Assembly (NCBI GenBank): GCA_951804985.1
Contig: OX638130.1
Span: forward strand, 5,504,791 to 5,568,790
Reading direction: 5' to 3'
Length of the DNA: 64,000 nucleotides
Source: Dryomyza anilis
Taxonomy: Eukaryota > Arthropoda > Insecta > Diptera > Dryomyzidae
The notes below the pieces were generated by a model. It did not search any database. It saw nothing but the letters and a program-made list of their open reading frames with translations, and had not been told where the DNA came from. Made by a program: the position numbers and the translations under genes. This document shows, in pieces, positions 1 to 11,316 of the stretch (position 1 is its first letter; every line of letters starts with the position of its first letter).

Positions 1-1451
1 GGATAAACCTAAAAATAACTTAAAAAACTAAATTAATGTCCAAAATTTGGCACGAAGGACCAAATGTTTATAGCCGCAATATATAAAAATTATTTCTAAA
101 TAATAAATAAATGATTATTTAAAAAAAAATGAATAAAACTAAAAATAACTTTAAAAAAATCTAAATTCAAAATTTGAAATAAAAATTAGAAATGATATAT
201 AGTAATAAATATTTAAAAATTAAAATAAATACGTTTATTAAAAAATAAATATATAAATAAATACATTAAAAATTAATACAAACCACAAAAAGTACTAAAA
301 TTCTTATGACATAAGACATCAAAAATATATAAAATAAATAAAACTGATTTTAAAATTAATAAATGAAATTGCCTTCTATTTCGTTATTATAAAATTTCAT
401 CATATTTTTTACATATTGTTATTTTTCCATTAATTTTCTTTATTTTTACAACATTTTACAATTTTGCAATTATTTATTAATTAATATTTATATAGTATGA
501 AGTATATTTATATAAATTAATTATTTTCATATATTGTAATGCAAAGGCTATTATTTTAATTACTTGTTTTAAATTCTTTTATATATATAAACTAGCTAAC
601 TAACCTGCAAGAGCGTTTTTTTTGTATTCAATATAACCAGACATATTTATATTTGTATGATTTATTATATTGTATTTTATATATTTTGTTTTATTTTAAT
701 ATATATATATTTTTTTTAATATATATTATTTTATTTAATACATATTTTTTATTTAATATATATTTTTTTATTTAATATAGTTTATAATTAATATATTTTT
801 TAATTTTGTAAATTATTCTTTGACATACAATTTTTATATTTGCTAAATATTTTTAGATTTTATTTTGTGTATAATATATGTGTTTTAAAATGTCTTACGT
901 GAGCTGTGATTAGCGTAAAAAATATTTAGAGCTTTTTTTTTCAGTGTAAAAAAAGTTTTATTTTTTTAAGGTGTTGTTAATGAAAATGGCGCCGTTTTAA
1001 AAGAAAGGCGAGTGTTTAAATTTGTATTTAAACTGAAAAAATAACGAAATAAAAGATAAATTTCAAAATTTAAAATTAAAGAATGAAAATTTAAAGGTTT
1101 TTTTTTTCAGTGTAATCATTTTTTTTAACTTTTGTAATGTTGTTTATAAAAATGGAGCCAGGAAATTTAGTATTGATTTTTTTTATTAAAAAAAAAACAG
1201 ATTTTTTTGTTTTCCGAAAATGGCGCCGTATATTAAAAAAAAATATATATGAAAATATCCAGTTCGAAGGACCAAATTTATGTATAAAAAAAAGAAATGC
1301 ATGTCGATGTTGTTCTAATTTTATTCTCATTTTTTATTTGAAAACGACTTATGCAAATTCAACAAATATTCAATTTTTTTTTCAACAATGTTCAAAATTC
1401 AGCTCGTAGCACCAAAGGATGACCAAGAACTGTTTCGAATGAGCATATATT
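1..1451. other. AT-rich gene-free sequence
   Basis: Almost pure A/T with no supported gene. A loosely duplicated segment appears at about 933-1090 and 1095-1250: each copy has a T-run followed by CAGTGTAA and then an ATGG(C/A)GCC motif about 40 bases later. Confidence 0.6.
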
Positions 1452-2095
1452 CCCTAGTAGAAATTTTGGTAGGGCCATGGTCATGAAGTGATCATGTCAT
1501 TATTTGAGATGATCGGGATATGACGAGGCCCATAATGTCCTTGTAACGCAGTGTCCTGATTATGTACTGACCTCAGGTCATGATCAGGTACTGATCGGGC
1601 AATTCCCCATTTTATTATTTACCCGACAATTGCCTTGTCAGAGCCCGAGCATAATAGGGTTTCTCTCATTAAATCTCGATCAATGTTTGATGCTAATTTC
1701 GTTATGAGGAACAAATAATGTAGCTATGATCGGGAACATTGACTATTTAGATAATGCACCCAGAAAAAAATACTATATAAATAATAGTATTTTACTATTA
1801 AAAATTGTCAATAGGATAAATTATTATTTTAATTGGAAAATACCATTAAATACTAGAAAATACCATGATATTGCCATTGAGTTTATATGAAAAGATTTAT
1901 TTTTTGTATACTATTAAATCAATAATTGTCCTACTGACCAATTTTAATAGGATTTGAGGGAATTTTTTTCTATGCTATGATCATATTATGCTATGATCAT
2001 ATTTTCTATGCTATGATCATATTATCTCTAATATGGTTTACCCAACGAAAACCCGATCATTTCCCGATAGCGCATCGGGTAAATTTCTACTAGGG
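1452..2095. mobile_element. Non-autonomous DNA transposon with perfect 15-bp TIRs
   Basis: CCCTAGTAGAAATTT at 1452-1466 is the exact reverse complement of AAATTTCTACTAGGG at 2081-2095. The interior is rich in GATCGGG and TGATCA words and has no transposase frame. A second element (1757-1973) and three copies of ATGCTATGATCATATT (about 1970-2029) lie inside. No clear target-site duplication is seen (ATT on the left, TTT on the right). The family is not recognised. Confidence 0.75.
1757..1973 (-). mobile_element. MITE copy 1, nested in the 1452-2095 element
   Basis: About 215 bp, reverse-complement homolog of 38497-38711 along its whole length. Shared words include ATTGGTCARTAGGACA, TTTTCATATAAAC and TAGTATTTAATGG. 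Its left end CACCCAGAAAAAAATACT matches the right terminus of copy 2. Internal palindromic halves (ACCATTAAATACTAG) are visible. No coding capacity. Confidence 0.75.
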
Positions 2096-2524
2096 TTTGC
2101 TTCTGAGAATATTATAGAAAATCTCCAAGTTTGCGAGAGTTTTTTTTTATATTAAAAAATATATATATATATATTTTATTTCAATTATAAAAAGAAAATA
2201 TAAAAAAAAAATATTATACAAATTAAAAATTTAAATTCCAAATTATAAAAATATAAAAAATTAAAATATATATAAAAAAACATGAAATTTAAAAAAAAAT
2301 ATTAAAACAAATTTAAAATACAAATAAATCCTCTATTTTAACTAAAAATATATAGGAAAAAATGTATGTTAAGAATATAATATAACAAATTACAAAATTC
2401 CAATAGCACTACACAAAATGAGAAAAAAAGTTTGCGCAGTAAATTCCATTATTTTTGTATTATTGGAAATGACTCGCAAAATTTGAATACGAGATTTACG
2501 AGATTTCGGGAAATAACTTTTGTA

Positions 2525-3735
2525 CTGACCTTTCAAAAAGGTGGTCACATAAATTTGTAAATATCTCGCGTTTAATAAAACCCATAAACTCTATTGTTAT
2601 ATCGAATGAAAGATAATTAAATATTCAATAAACATTTCTTACAATAGTTTGGAATTGGTTTAATTGGTTGAAGAGAAATCTATAGAAGGACTCGAAAAAT
2701 GTAAATTTTGTCGACCAAAATTTTATTAAAAAATGCATTTAAAAAATGGCGAAAAATTGAAAACGCAAAATGATGCACAGTTTGTAATATTACAAAATTA
2801 GCCTGTACATTTTTAAAGAAAATGATGTAAAAAATCTATGCACACGTTTTGAGAACAGAAAAAAATCATGTGAAAGCATTACAATTGGGTATTAACTCAA
2901 AAAAATAGCATAATATGTTTATACCCTATACCCATGGATTACAAGTTATAAAATATATGTGAGGATATTTTAGCGCCTCTTAGTAGGCGTGACTGGTATG
3001 AAAAAGTATTTATTTTCTTGGTCAACATAACTTTCCGCGTCGAATTAGATATGACTGTCTGTCTGTCCGCATATACACGATAACTTTAAAACTGCTATTC
3101 CGAATGATGTGAAATTTATTTTCAATATATTTTAGTAGAATAGTAATTCGAAGTTCGAAAATGAGTCGATTTAGTCAACGTAATCTACTACATCCACTAC
3201 GAAATATGGGTTTACTTTTTAGCATCAGATATCTCGTTAAGTATTAAAGATAAAGTTATAAAATTCAAAATTAATTACAAGCAATCATCTATCAATAATT
3301 GCTCAAAAAATAATCGTGATCCGCTCACATTTTTTATTTTTATGCCTATTTGTATAGCACTCAATTATATTGCTTTCACATAACTTTTTTTATCATCAAA
3401 TGTTACCCATATATTTTTGTCATTTATAGCACAATTTCTTTGAAAGAGTGTGAAATAATTTTGAAAAATTAAAATTTGTATATCATCTTACTTTCTCGAT
3501 TTTTTTTCATTTTTTTAAATGAATTTTTTCTTAAATTTTTGTTGAAAAAAACTGTTTTTTCGAGTTCTCCTTTCGAGTTCTCTTAAACTAATGAACCAAT
3601 TTAAAAATGTTCTAAGAAATGTTTATTCGATATTCAATTAACTTTCATTCGATATAACATTTGATCGTATGTGTTATTTAAAACGCGAACTATTTGCAAA
3701 TATATGTGACCACCTTTATGAAAGCCCTTTTTCAA
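2525..3735. mobile_element. Foldback-type element with ~370-bp inverted arms
   Basis: Left arm about 2525-2900 and right arm about 3365-3735 are diverged reverse complements: the right arm reads ATTGCTTTCACATAAC, TAAGAAATGTTTATTCGAT, AACTTTCATTCGATAT and TATGTGACCACCTTTATG, and each has its complement in order on the left. Between them sits the 2930-3285 repeat. No transposase is present. Confidence 0.7.
2930..3285 (-). mobile_element. ATACCC-TIR repeat copy 1 (truncated)
   Basis: Reverse-orientation, diverged and truncated homolog of the 52010-52712 element. It starts TATACCCTATACCCATGG and shares AGTAGGCGTG, TTCTTGGTCAACAT, CTGTCTGTCTGTCCG, GAAAATGAG and AAGTTATAAAATT in the same order. 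No coding frame. Confidence 0.65.
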
Positions 3736-3899
3736 GTTCGCCTTTCGAGTTCTCTTAAACTAATGAACCAATTTAAAAATGTTCTAAGAAATGTTTATTC
3801 GATATTCAATGAACTTTCATTCGATATAACATTTGATCGTATGTGTTATTTAAAACGCGAACTATTTGCAAATATATGTGACCATCTTTATGAAAGCTC
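3556..3899 (+). repeat. 172-bp tandem duplication
   Basis: Units 3556-3727 and 3728-3899 differ at only a few bases (for example TTTTTCGAGTTCTCC versus TTTTTCAAGTTCGCC). The unit is the outer end of the right arm of the foldback element, so this is a recent local duplication of an element end. Confidence 0.85.
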
Positions 3900-4049
3900 G
3901 GTCCAAAAGTTATTTGCTCATATTTTGTAAACCTATACAAAGAAACATTATTAAACCATATTTTCGGAATAAGGGCGTCATTTTACATAATACAAAAATA
4001 ACCTTGACTGCTGCGCAGAATGGCTGTTGTGTAGTGCAATTAGTTATTT

Positions 4050-4870
4050 TTTTTAATTTTACTAAAAAATCAAATGAAAAATTAAATATGGAGATAAATT
4101 TTAAATTAAACAATAATAAAACAAATTTAAAATTTTAATAATACCTACTTGTTTAACTGAAACAAAAAAAACTATACATTTCCCCTTCATTTCATCACAA
4201 CAAATAGAAACAAATTAGTTTGTTCTTAATTTTACTAAAAAATCAAATGAAAAATTAAATATGCAGAAAAATTTTAAAATAAAAAATAATAAAACAAATT
4301 TAAAATTGAAATAATACCTACTTGTTTTAGCTGAAACAAAAAAACTATAAATTTCCCCCTCATTTCATCGCAACAAATAGAAACAAATTATTTTGTCTTT
4401 ATACAAAAAATGAAATAATAATTAAAATATAAAATAAATGAATGCAAAAAGTGTTAAAAACAAATTACATAATTCCAATAATAATTAAATTTTGTTTCAA
4501 TCCTCATAATACTTTGTATCTGTCTAGACCTTGAGTCCGCAAATACTATGTTTTTGCAATAAAAATATTAACTTCAAATTTCCACTTCATTTCATCACAA
4601 CAAATAGAAACAAATTAGTTTTTTCTTAATTTTAATAAGAAACCAAATGTAAAATTAAATATATAGATAAATTTTAAAATAAACCATAATAAAACAAATT
4701 TAAAATTGAAATAATACCTACTTATTTTAGCTGAAACAAAAAAAAAACTATAAATTTCCCCTTCATTTCATCGCAACAAATAGAAACAAATTATTTTGTT
4801 TTTATACAAAAAATAAAATAATAATTAAAATATAAAATAAATGAATGCAAAAAGTATCAAAACAAATTAA
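4050..4870 (+). repeat. Tandemly repeated AT-rich block
   Basis: CATTTCATC(A/G)CAACAAATAG recurs near 4187, 4361, 4588 and 4764, each followed by AAACAAATTA and similar spacers (AATAATACCTACTT, TAAAATTAAATAT). The 4560-4860 part largely repeats 4170-4460, a two-level duplication. Confidence 0.75.
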
Positions 4871-6270
4871 AAAAATTCCAATAATACCTACATTTTTTTG
4901 TGTCTGAAAATAAAAACAATTGATTTCTTTTTTTTCTGTTACAGTAAATAATGTTTATTTATCTCATTAATCAAAGTGAGCAGCACTTAAAAAAACACAT
5001 TTAAATATTAATTTAAAAAATAAGCATAAATTGTTTAATTTAAATAATTCATATCTATTATATAAACGCTAACTAATTTAATTTTTACTTGTAATTAAAA
5101 AAAATATAATATATGTATATGAAATATAATTAAACAAAAATCAATCAGCATAAATCATAGTTATGATAATAATAAAGTTAAACTTAAGTTTAGGCATAGT
5201 TAAAAAAAGGTAATTAAATAATTAAAAATAAAACAGCTTTCAGTAACTTAACTTAGGATTGGTTGTTGTGTATTTTTTTAAATAATTTTTATATATTTTA
5301 ATTTTAAATTAATTTATAATTTAAAATATTTTAAATTAAATTTAAATTTAGTTTAAATTTTAATTGTAAATCAAGCGCAACGTTTTAGTTTAAAAAAAAA
5401 AGAAAAAATATATATTGAAAAATTTACATTTGCATAAAAAATAAATTGAAATGAATTATTTTAATAAAATAATTATAAAAAAAAAATAATAATTTGAAAT
5501 TTCAAATATTTCTTCTTGAAAAACTTTAATTTAATTTTAAGTTTTTTTTTATTATTATTATTTACTTTAAAATATAATAAAATGTTTTCTTTATAACTAA
5601 GCAACTAATTTTTTTTATATTTATACAGTTGATTTTGTGTGTTTTTATTAGTGTTAATATAAAATTATTATTATTTTTTTTTTTGTATAGTTTTAATGAT
5701 TTTTTATATAACTCATTCTTTTTTTTTTAATATACTTAAAACTCAAGACATACCAACTAAAATTAAAAACTATTTTGTTTATATATTTTTTTCTCTTTTT
5801 TTGCATTTTGCGCTTATTATTTTTATAAGTTTTTAATTTTTATATTTTTATTTTATTTTTTTTTTTAAGTTGAAAAAAGCAGAGAATGATTTAATTTATA
5901 AAAATAAAAATTTGCAGAATTTTACATACTTTGTTGTTGTTGCTAAGCTTAATTAATTAAAACTAAACATAATAATTAAGAATTAAATTTTTATTTTAAA
6001 CATAGTTAAAGAAATGTTTAATTTATAAATTGTTGTTGGTTTTTAAATATTTTACATGGATTTTTTTTTAATTTTTTTAACTTTTTAACATTTTTTTGTT
6101 ATTTGTTAAAATTAGTCTTAGCTTTTTGTTGTTGTGTGGTTGGTTTGTTGCATGTATATCAAATAAACCAAATTATATATTTTTTTGTAACAAGCGGAAA
6201 CTTTAAAAGAGAAATAATTGCGAACTCGCTGTATAAATAATTTTTATTATATTTTTTTTTTCATTTTGCA
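4870..6270. other. AT-rich gene-free sequence
   Basis: Homopolymer-rich A/T sequence with no supportable gene, RNA or element. Confidence 0.5.
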
Positions 6271-7650
6271 AATGGCGCCATTTTCAAGCAACAAACAAAG
6301 TATTAGAAAAATAAAGTTTTAAAGAAAATTCGTTTTAGATGTATTTTTTCGAAAGCTTTATCCAAATTTTCGAAAAAAAAAAAATATTTTTGAAGCATCG
6401 AAATAAAAAATATATTTTTTTATAGAAAAGCTTTCTGTAGAAGTTAAAATTTTTTACTTAGAAAAAAAAAAGCTTTTAAATTACTTTCATAAAATGTTTG
6501 TTTTAATTTTTAGCAAAAGCTTTTTCTATTGTTTTTAAAATCCAAAACTATTTTGAAAACTTGTCATAATACTATTTTTGAAGAAATTCAGAAAAGCAAA
6601 ATAAAGCTTTTTAAAAATGTTTTTTTAAACAATTATTTAAAAGTTTGTTGTTAAGATGCAGCTTTTCAAGAAAAAAAAACTTTTTCAGGACAAAAATATA
6701 AAAAAAATTGAAGAAAAACAAATTTAAAGTTTTTTTTGAAGAAAAAAAAAAATTATTAATGTTTTTAAAACACTTTTAATCAACTTCTTCCATTATTAAT
6801 TTTTTTTTTTGTAAAAAAAACGTATAATTTAAAAATATTAATTAAAAATATATTGTACAAAAATTGTTTTTAAAATTTTTTAATTAGGAAAGTTTTATAA
6901 AGCTTTAAAAAAAACGATATTTTTTTAAGCATTTTCGAAAAAGCTTAATTTTATTCAATCTCCAATATCATTTTGAGAATTTTGTCCTGATTTTTTCCTA
7001 GAAAAAAAAGCTTTAGCTGAAGAAAGTATTCGTGAGCTTTATATTTTTAAAATCTTTAATTAGGAAACTTTATTAAAGCTTAATTAATTAGGAAAGTTTT
7101 ATAAAGCTTTAAAAAAAACGATATTTTTTTAAGCTTTTTTCGAAAAAGCTTAATTTTATTCAATTTTCAATATAATTTTGAGAATTTCGTCCTGATTTTT
7201 TCCTGGAAAAAAAAGCTTTAGCTGAAGAAAGTATTCGTGAGCTTTATATATTTAAAATCTTTAATTAGGAAACTTTATTAAAGCTTTAAAAAAAACATCG
7301 ATATATTTATAATGCTTTTTTCGAAATAGCTTAATTTAATCCAATTTCCAATATCATTTTGAGAATTTTGTTCTGATTTTTTTCTGAAAAAAAAAAGTTT
7401 TAGCTGAAGAAAGTATCCGAGAGCTTTATATAATGAAAGTTTTTAGAAGCTTTATCGTCAAAATGTTAGATACGAAAGCTTTTTAGATGCTTTATCCAAA
7501 AAATGTGTTTATCAGCTTTATACAACGAATGTTTTCATAAGCTTTATACAACGAACTTTTTTTACAAGCTTTCAAAGCTTTTACATTTTTTTTGAAATTC
7601 TGTATAAATAAGAAAAAGTTTATAAAAATTAATGTAAATATGGCTTTTTC
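6270..7650. repeat. AAGCTTT-rich block with three tandem ~180-204 bp units
   Basis: Units start at 6880, 7084 and 7261 with TTAATTAGGAAA(G/C)TTT. Each contains AAGCTTTAAAAAAAACG, TTTTGAGAATTT(T/C)GT and TTTAGCTGAAGAAAGTAT. The flanks are crowded with AAGCTTTT words, so the region seems to have grown by repeated duplication. Confidence 0.8.
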
Positions 7651-7849
7651 TGAAAAAGCTGTTTTTTTAGAGCTTTTTTAAATTTTAGTTTTTTCAAAGC
7701 ATACAAAATAAACACAACTAAAATGATTTTCTTTAACCAACAAAAAAAATTTCAAAATGTTTTGTCATAATAAAGTACTTCATGCATAATTTTAAAAAAG
7801 TTTGCTCTTTGAAAACTTTAAAATATGAAATATAAAAAAAAGGCTGTAC

Positions 7850-8045
7850 GTACTTTTTGTTTGTTTGTTTTATAGTTGTTGTATGAGTGTGGTTGTGTGT
7901 TTTTGTGTGTGTGTGAAAGAGACAACCATATAGACAACAGCGAGAGCAAGAGACAGCAATAGTTTTGCAGCGTTTGTAGACAGCGAGAGCAAAATAGATA
8001 GAGATATATAGAGTAAGTAAGTGAGTGAGTGAGAAAGCGTAAAAG
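7850..8045 (+). repeat. GT and GA microsatellite stretch
   Basis: GTTTGTTTGTTT and GTGTGTGTG tracts are followed by GAGAGC-rich sequence; GACA(AC)AGCGAGAGCAA occurs twice (about 7933 and 7980), then GAGTGAGTGAGTGAG. GA-rich tracts of this kind bind GAGA-type factors in flies, but no gene is adjacent. Confidence 0.5.
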
Positions 8046-8515
8046 CGCTTTTTTGCTTGTTTCGTTATCGTAAATTTTTAAACATGAGTTTTGCTTGTTT
8101 TTTTTTGTTTTACTTAAATTTTGCTTTACAACAATATTAATTGTTTTATGTATAGATTTTTTTAAATGTTTTATATTTTTTTATTTTATTTTGTTGTTGT
8201 TGTAGTGTATGTAGTATATATTACAAGTATTAGAATTTTATTTTAATTACATGTTGTGGTTGGATTTTTGTTAAATTTTAGCATAATTATAATAATTTAA
8301 TTAATTTTTTTAATATATATATATTTTGCATGTTTTTTGCGATTGGGTTTTTTTTTATAAATATTTTTTGTGTGTTTTAATTATTTTTTTTATTCTTTAG
8401 TAATTTTTTTTTTTTATATATATTTAATGCATATAAGGTTCTTATTCTTCTTGTTCTGGTTGAGTTTTTGTGAATATTTAGCATTCTTTTAATTTCTCTT
8501 TTCTTTTTCAATTCA
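8045..8515. other. T-rich gene-free sequence
   Basis: T-rich low-complexity sequence; nothing recognisable. Confidence 0.4.
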
Positions 8516-9430
8516 AATTCAGGCTTTGTTTTGTCAGTTTATTTGAGAACAGCTTTTGACAAGTTTTTGACAAACTGTTAGTCAATATTTTTATCAACAT
8601 TTTTGAGAGCAATTGAGTACAGTTTCTACGCACAATTTTTGGCAACCATTTTGTAAAAAAAGTTAAAAGAATTATGTCACAAATTTGAAATAATTTTTGT
8701 CAATTTTTTTGTCACAAATTTACAACAACTTGAGGAAATATTTGTCAAATAATTAAGCAACATTTTAGGCAACAAGTTGAGCAACCATTTGGCTGACAAT
8801 ACAATCGATACTTGCGGCAAAAATACATCCACTATTTACTGAATAACTTGATAACTTTGTGATCTTTTTGTAAACACTCTTGTCAAGGTTTATTAAAATG
8901 TTCTGTTGACATTTTGGTCAACAGATTAATCAATAATTTAGGCAACAATTTACTGGACAATTTGGCAACTATTTAGACAACAGTTTAGTGAACACTTTTG
9001 TCAATTTTATTAACAGTTTTGTCTAATTATTCAGCATTTTTGTCGAAAAGTTAGTCAATTAATTTAGGCAAAAATATAATCGAACATTTAGTTCACAATT
9101 TTGTTGACAATTTAGCTGAAGCTATTTTTGACGTCTACAAAGTTTTCTCAATATTTGTGTCAACCATTTTGTCAACTATTAGTCAACTTTGTCATCCATT
9201 TTATTAACTTTCAAATCAACTCTTAAGTCACTATTTTTGTCAGCCATTTTGTAAAGATTTTGGTCAGCCATTTTGTAGAGATTTTTGTCAATTTGTCTCA
9301 GCAATTTTTCCCATATTTTTGTCAACTCTTTTGTCAGCAATTTGAACACCAATTTATGCAACAATTTAAATTAAATTTATATGAACTTTTAGTCAACTAA
9401 TTAGTGACAGCATTTTGCACTACATTTTTG
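8515..9430. repeat. Degenerate GTCAA/TTTTGTCAAC repeat array beyond the Smr stop
   Basis: TTTTTGTCAA, GGCAACAATTT, TTTTGTCAGC and close variants recur every 15-35 bases over 900 bp, with a cleaner triplet of CAGCCATTTTGTA(A/G)AGATTTT near 9240-9285. It begins about 300 bp after the Smr stop and could be transcribed as 3' UTR. A TTTATT (minus AATAAA) occurs near 9199. Confidence 0.65.
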
Positions 9431-9729
9431 TCTCAATTTTGAATTTATGCAGCTAACGCTTTAATCTAATAGTAGTTGTTATTGTTACAATTATTGTTAT
9501 TGTTACCATTGTTGCTGCTATTGTTGTTAGTGTTGCTGCCGCCATTATTAATGTAATTAGCATCGCCATAGCATTGAAAACTGTTGCCGACGCCACTACG
9601 TCTGCCGCTTTTAATCATTTTGCTGCTGCGTTGTTGTGTATGTTGTTGCTGCTGCTGTTGTTGTTGTTGAGCTGGCTGTCTCTGCGCCGACGATGTCAAT
9701 GACGACGTCGTCGCCGCCTGCAGTCACAA

Positions 9730-9889
9730 CTAATCCTCGTCGCTGAGCGCCTCGTACTGCGACGACAACAGCGGTTTTGGTTCGTTGGCCGATGCAGCTG
9801 CGCCGCCAATATTTGAGGAATTTGTATGCGCGCCACCAATACCGCCTACGCCACCTGCTTCATTGAGCACATGATGTGATTGTTGTTGA

Positions 9890-9921
<32 letters not shown>

Positions 9922-9922
9922 A

Positions 9923-9954
<32 letters not shown>

Positions 9955-11316
9955 ATATTTGTTGCTGCCGCTGTGATGCGACTGCGCCGACTGATGCTGA
10001 TAGGCAGCCAATGACATTTGCTGCGATGTGGGTAGTGCCTGCGCAGAGCTGGGCACATTCAAGGCGCTGTACGGATAGGCGTAGGTGGTTGGCGCAAAAG
10101 TGGTGACAGGCGGCACCGATTGCTGTTTATGTTGTTGTTGTTGCTGCTGCTGATAGGCGACATGATGCGCCTCATTATTGACCGCATTGTGACGTCTGGC
10201 ATCATTGACGCGTTGATCTTCGTATTGCGTGGGCGTCAGACGCGCGGCAATGACTTCGTGCATCAGATCTTTGCGCGAGTCGACACTATTGCGTTGTTGT
10301 TCATGTTGTTGCGGTTGATGTTGCGGCTGATGCTGCGGCTGATGTTGTGGCTGATGTTGTTGCTGCTGCATTTCGTCCGCGCGTCGATCATCTTCTGTGC
10401 GCATAGCCTCGACTATGCGATTCTTTACATATTTCATTGTATCAAATTGATGATTGGGCACAACGCTGCTGCCACCGCTGCTGCTGCCGCCCGGCATACG
10501 CTGATCGGCGCGCGTTGCTACCGCCGATTGTGGTGGCGGCGCGCCATGCGTCATATAGTAGGCAGCAGCAGCTTCATGCGGTGGCACTCCAACACCAACG
10601 CCTGCCGCAGCTGCCGCCGTCTGCTGCAATATCAATTCATGCATGTACTTGCGCGGACTGACCGCCTGCGGCATGCGTATGATTGGTCGTTCATCGCCGG
10701 GTGTTGTTGAACGTCCCACGCCACCGCCGCCGCCACCACTTGTATTATTGATGCCCACCACAGATGCAGCCGTTTTGCTACGCTCTACCGCCTCGGCGGC
10801 CTCTTTTTGCTGTTGCTGCAAACGTCGATTGTGTTTCCAACGATCGGGTGTCACTATTGTTTGTGGATCTTGCATGTACGTCATATAGCCGCTGGTTGGT
10901 GGTGGCGGTTGTTGTTGCTGCTGCTGTTGCGGTGGCTGCAGCTGTTGTTGCTGCTGTGGCGCAACGTTGCGATGATGCAGTCCATAGTCGTTGGCAATAA
11001 TGGATTCGCTAAGCTCGCCGAATGTTATTTTCCGCGTTAGATTCTGCGAATGTTGTTGATTGACGGAACCTGCAGCTGCTGCTGCGGCGGCTGCTGATGA
11101 GGGTGGTGGCGGCTGTTGTTGCTGTGCATTGCCTGCAATACCACGCGGTTGACTGCGTGCATTGGCGGGCGAGTCGTGTTGGCTGCCGCTGCTGCTGCCG
11201 CGATCGTTGTCTAGATCGATGTTGATGATGTTGGGTGAGTTGGCTTTGCCGTTGTTCTCGGCAGCGGCTAGAGCTGCCGCTGCGGCGGCGGAAGAGTGCG
11301 GCGGACGCGAGTGATA
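9730..11316 (-). CDS. Smr: Smr terminal exon with second CoRNR-like box and LSD tail
   Basis: Acceptor TTTACTATTTTAG|TATCAC; stop TAG at 9730-9732. Encodes 528 residues starting YHSRPPHSS. ITFGELSESIIANDY (around 10990-11030) is the second CoRNR-like box. PDRWKHNRRLQQQQKE, two receptor-spacer regions rich in Gly and Ala, a HQPQ tandem (10310-10360), RTEDDRR and two long Gln runs follow. It ends SQYEALSDED, matching the conserved C-terminal motif of the NCoR/SMRT/SMRTER family. Sequence after the stop is AT-rich and repeat-like (3' UTR or intergenic). Confidence 0.92.

Noticed and set aside
9179..9364. Minus-strand frame with repeated KNLYKMAD words
   Set aside because: Translation of the GTCAA-type DNA repeat, not a conserved protein repeat.
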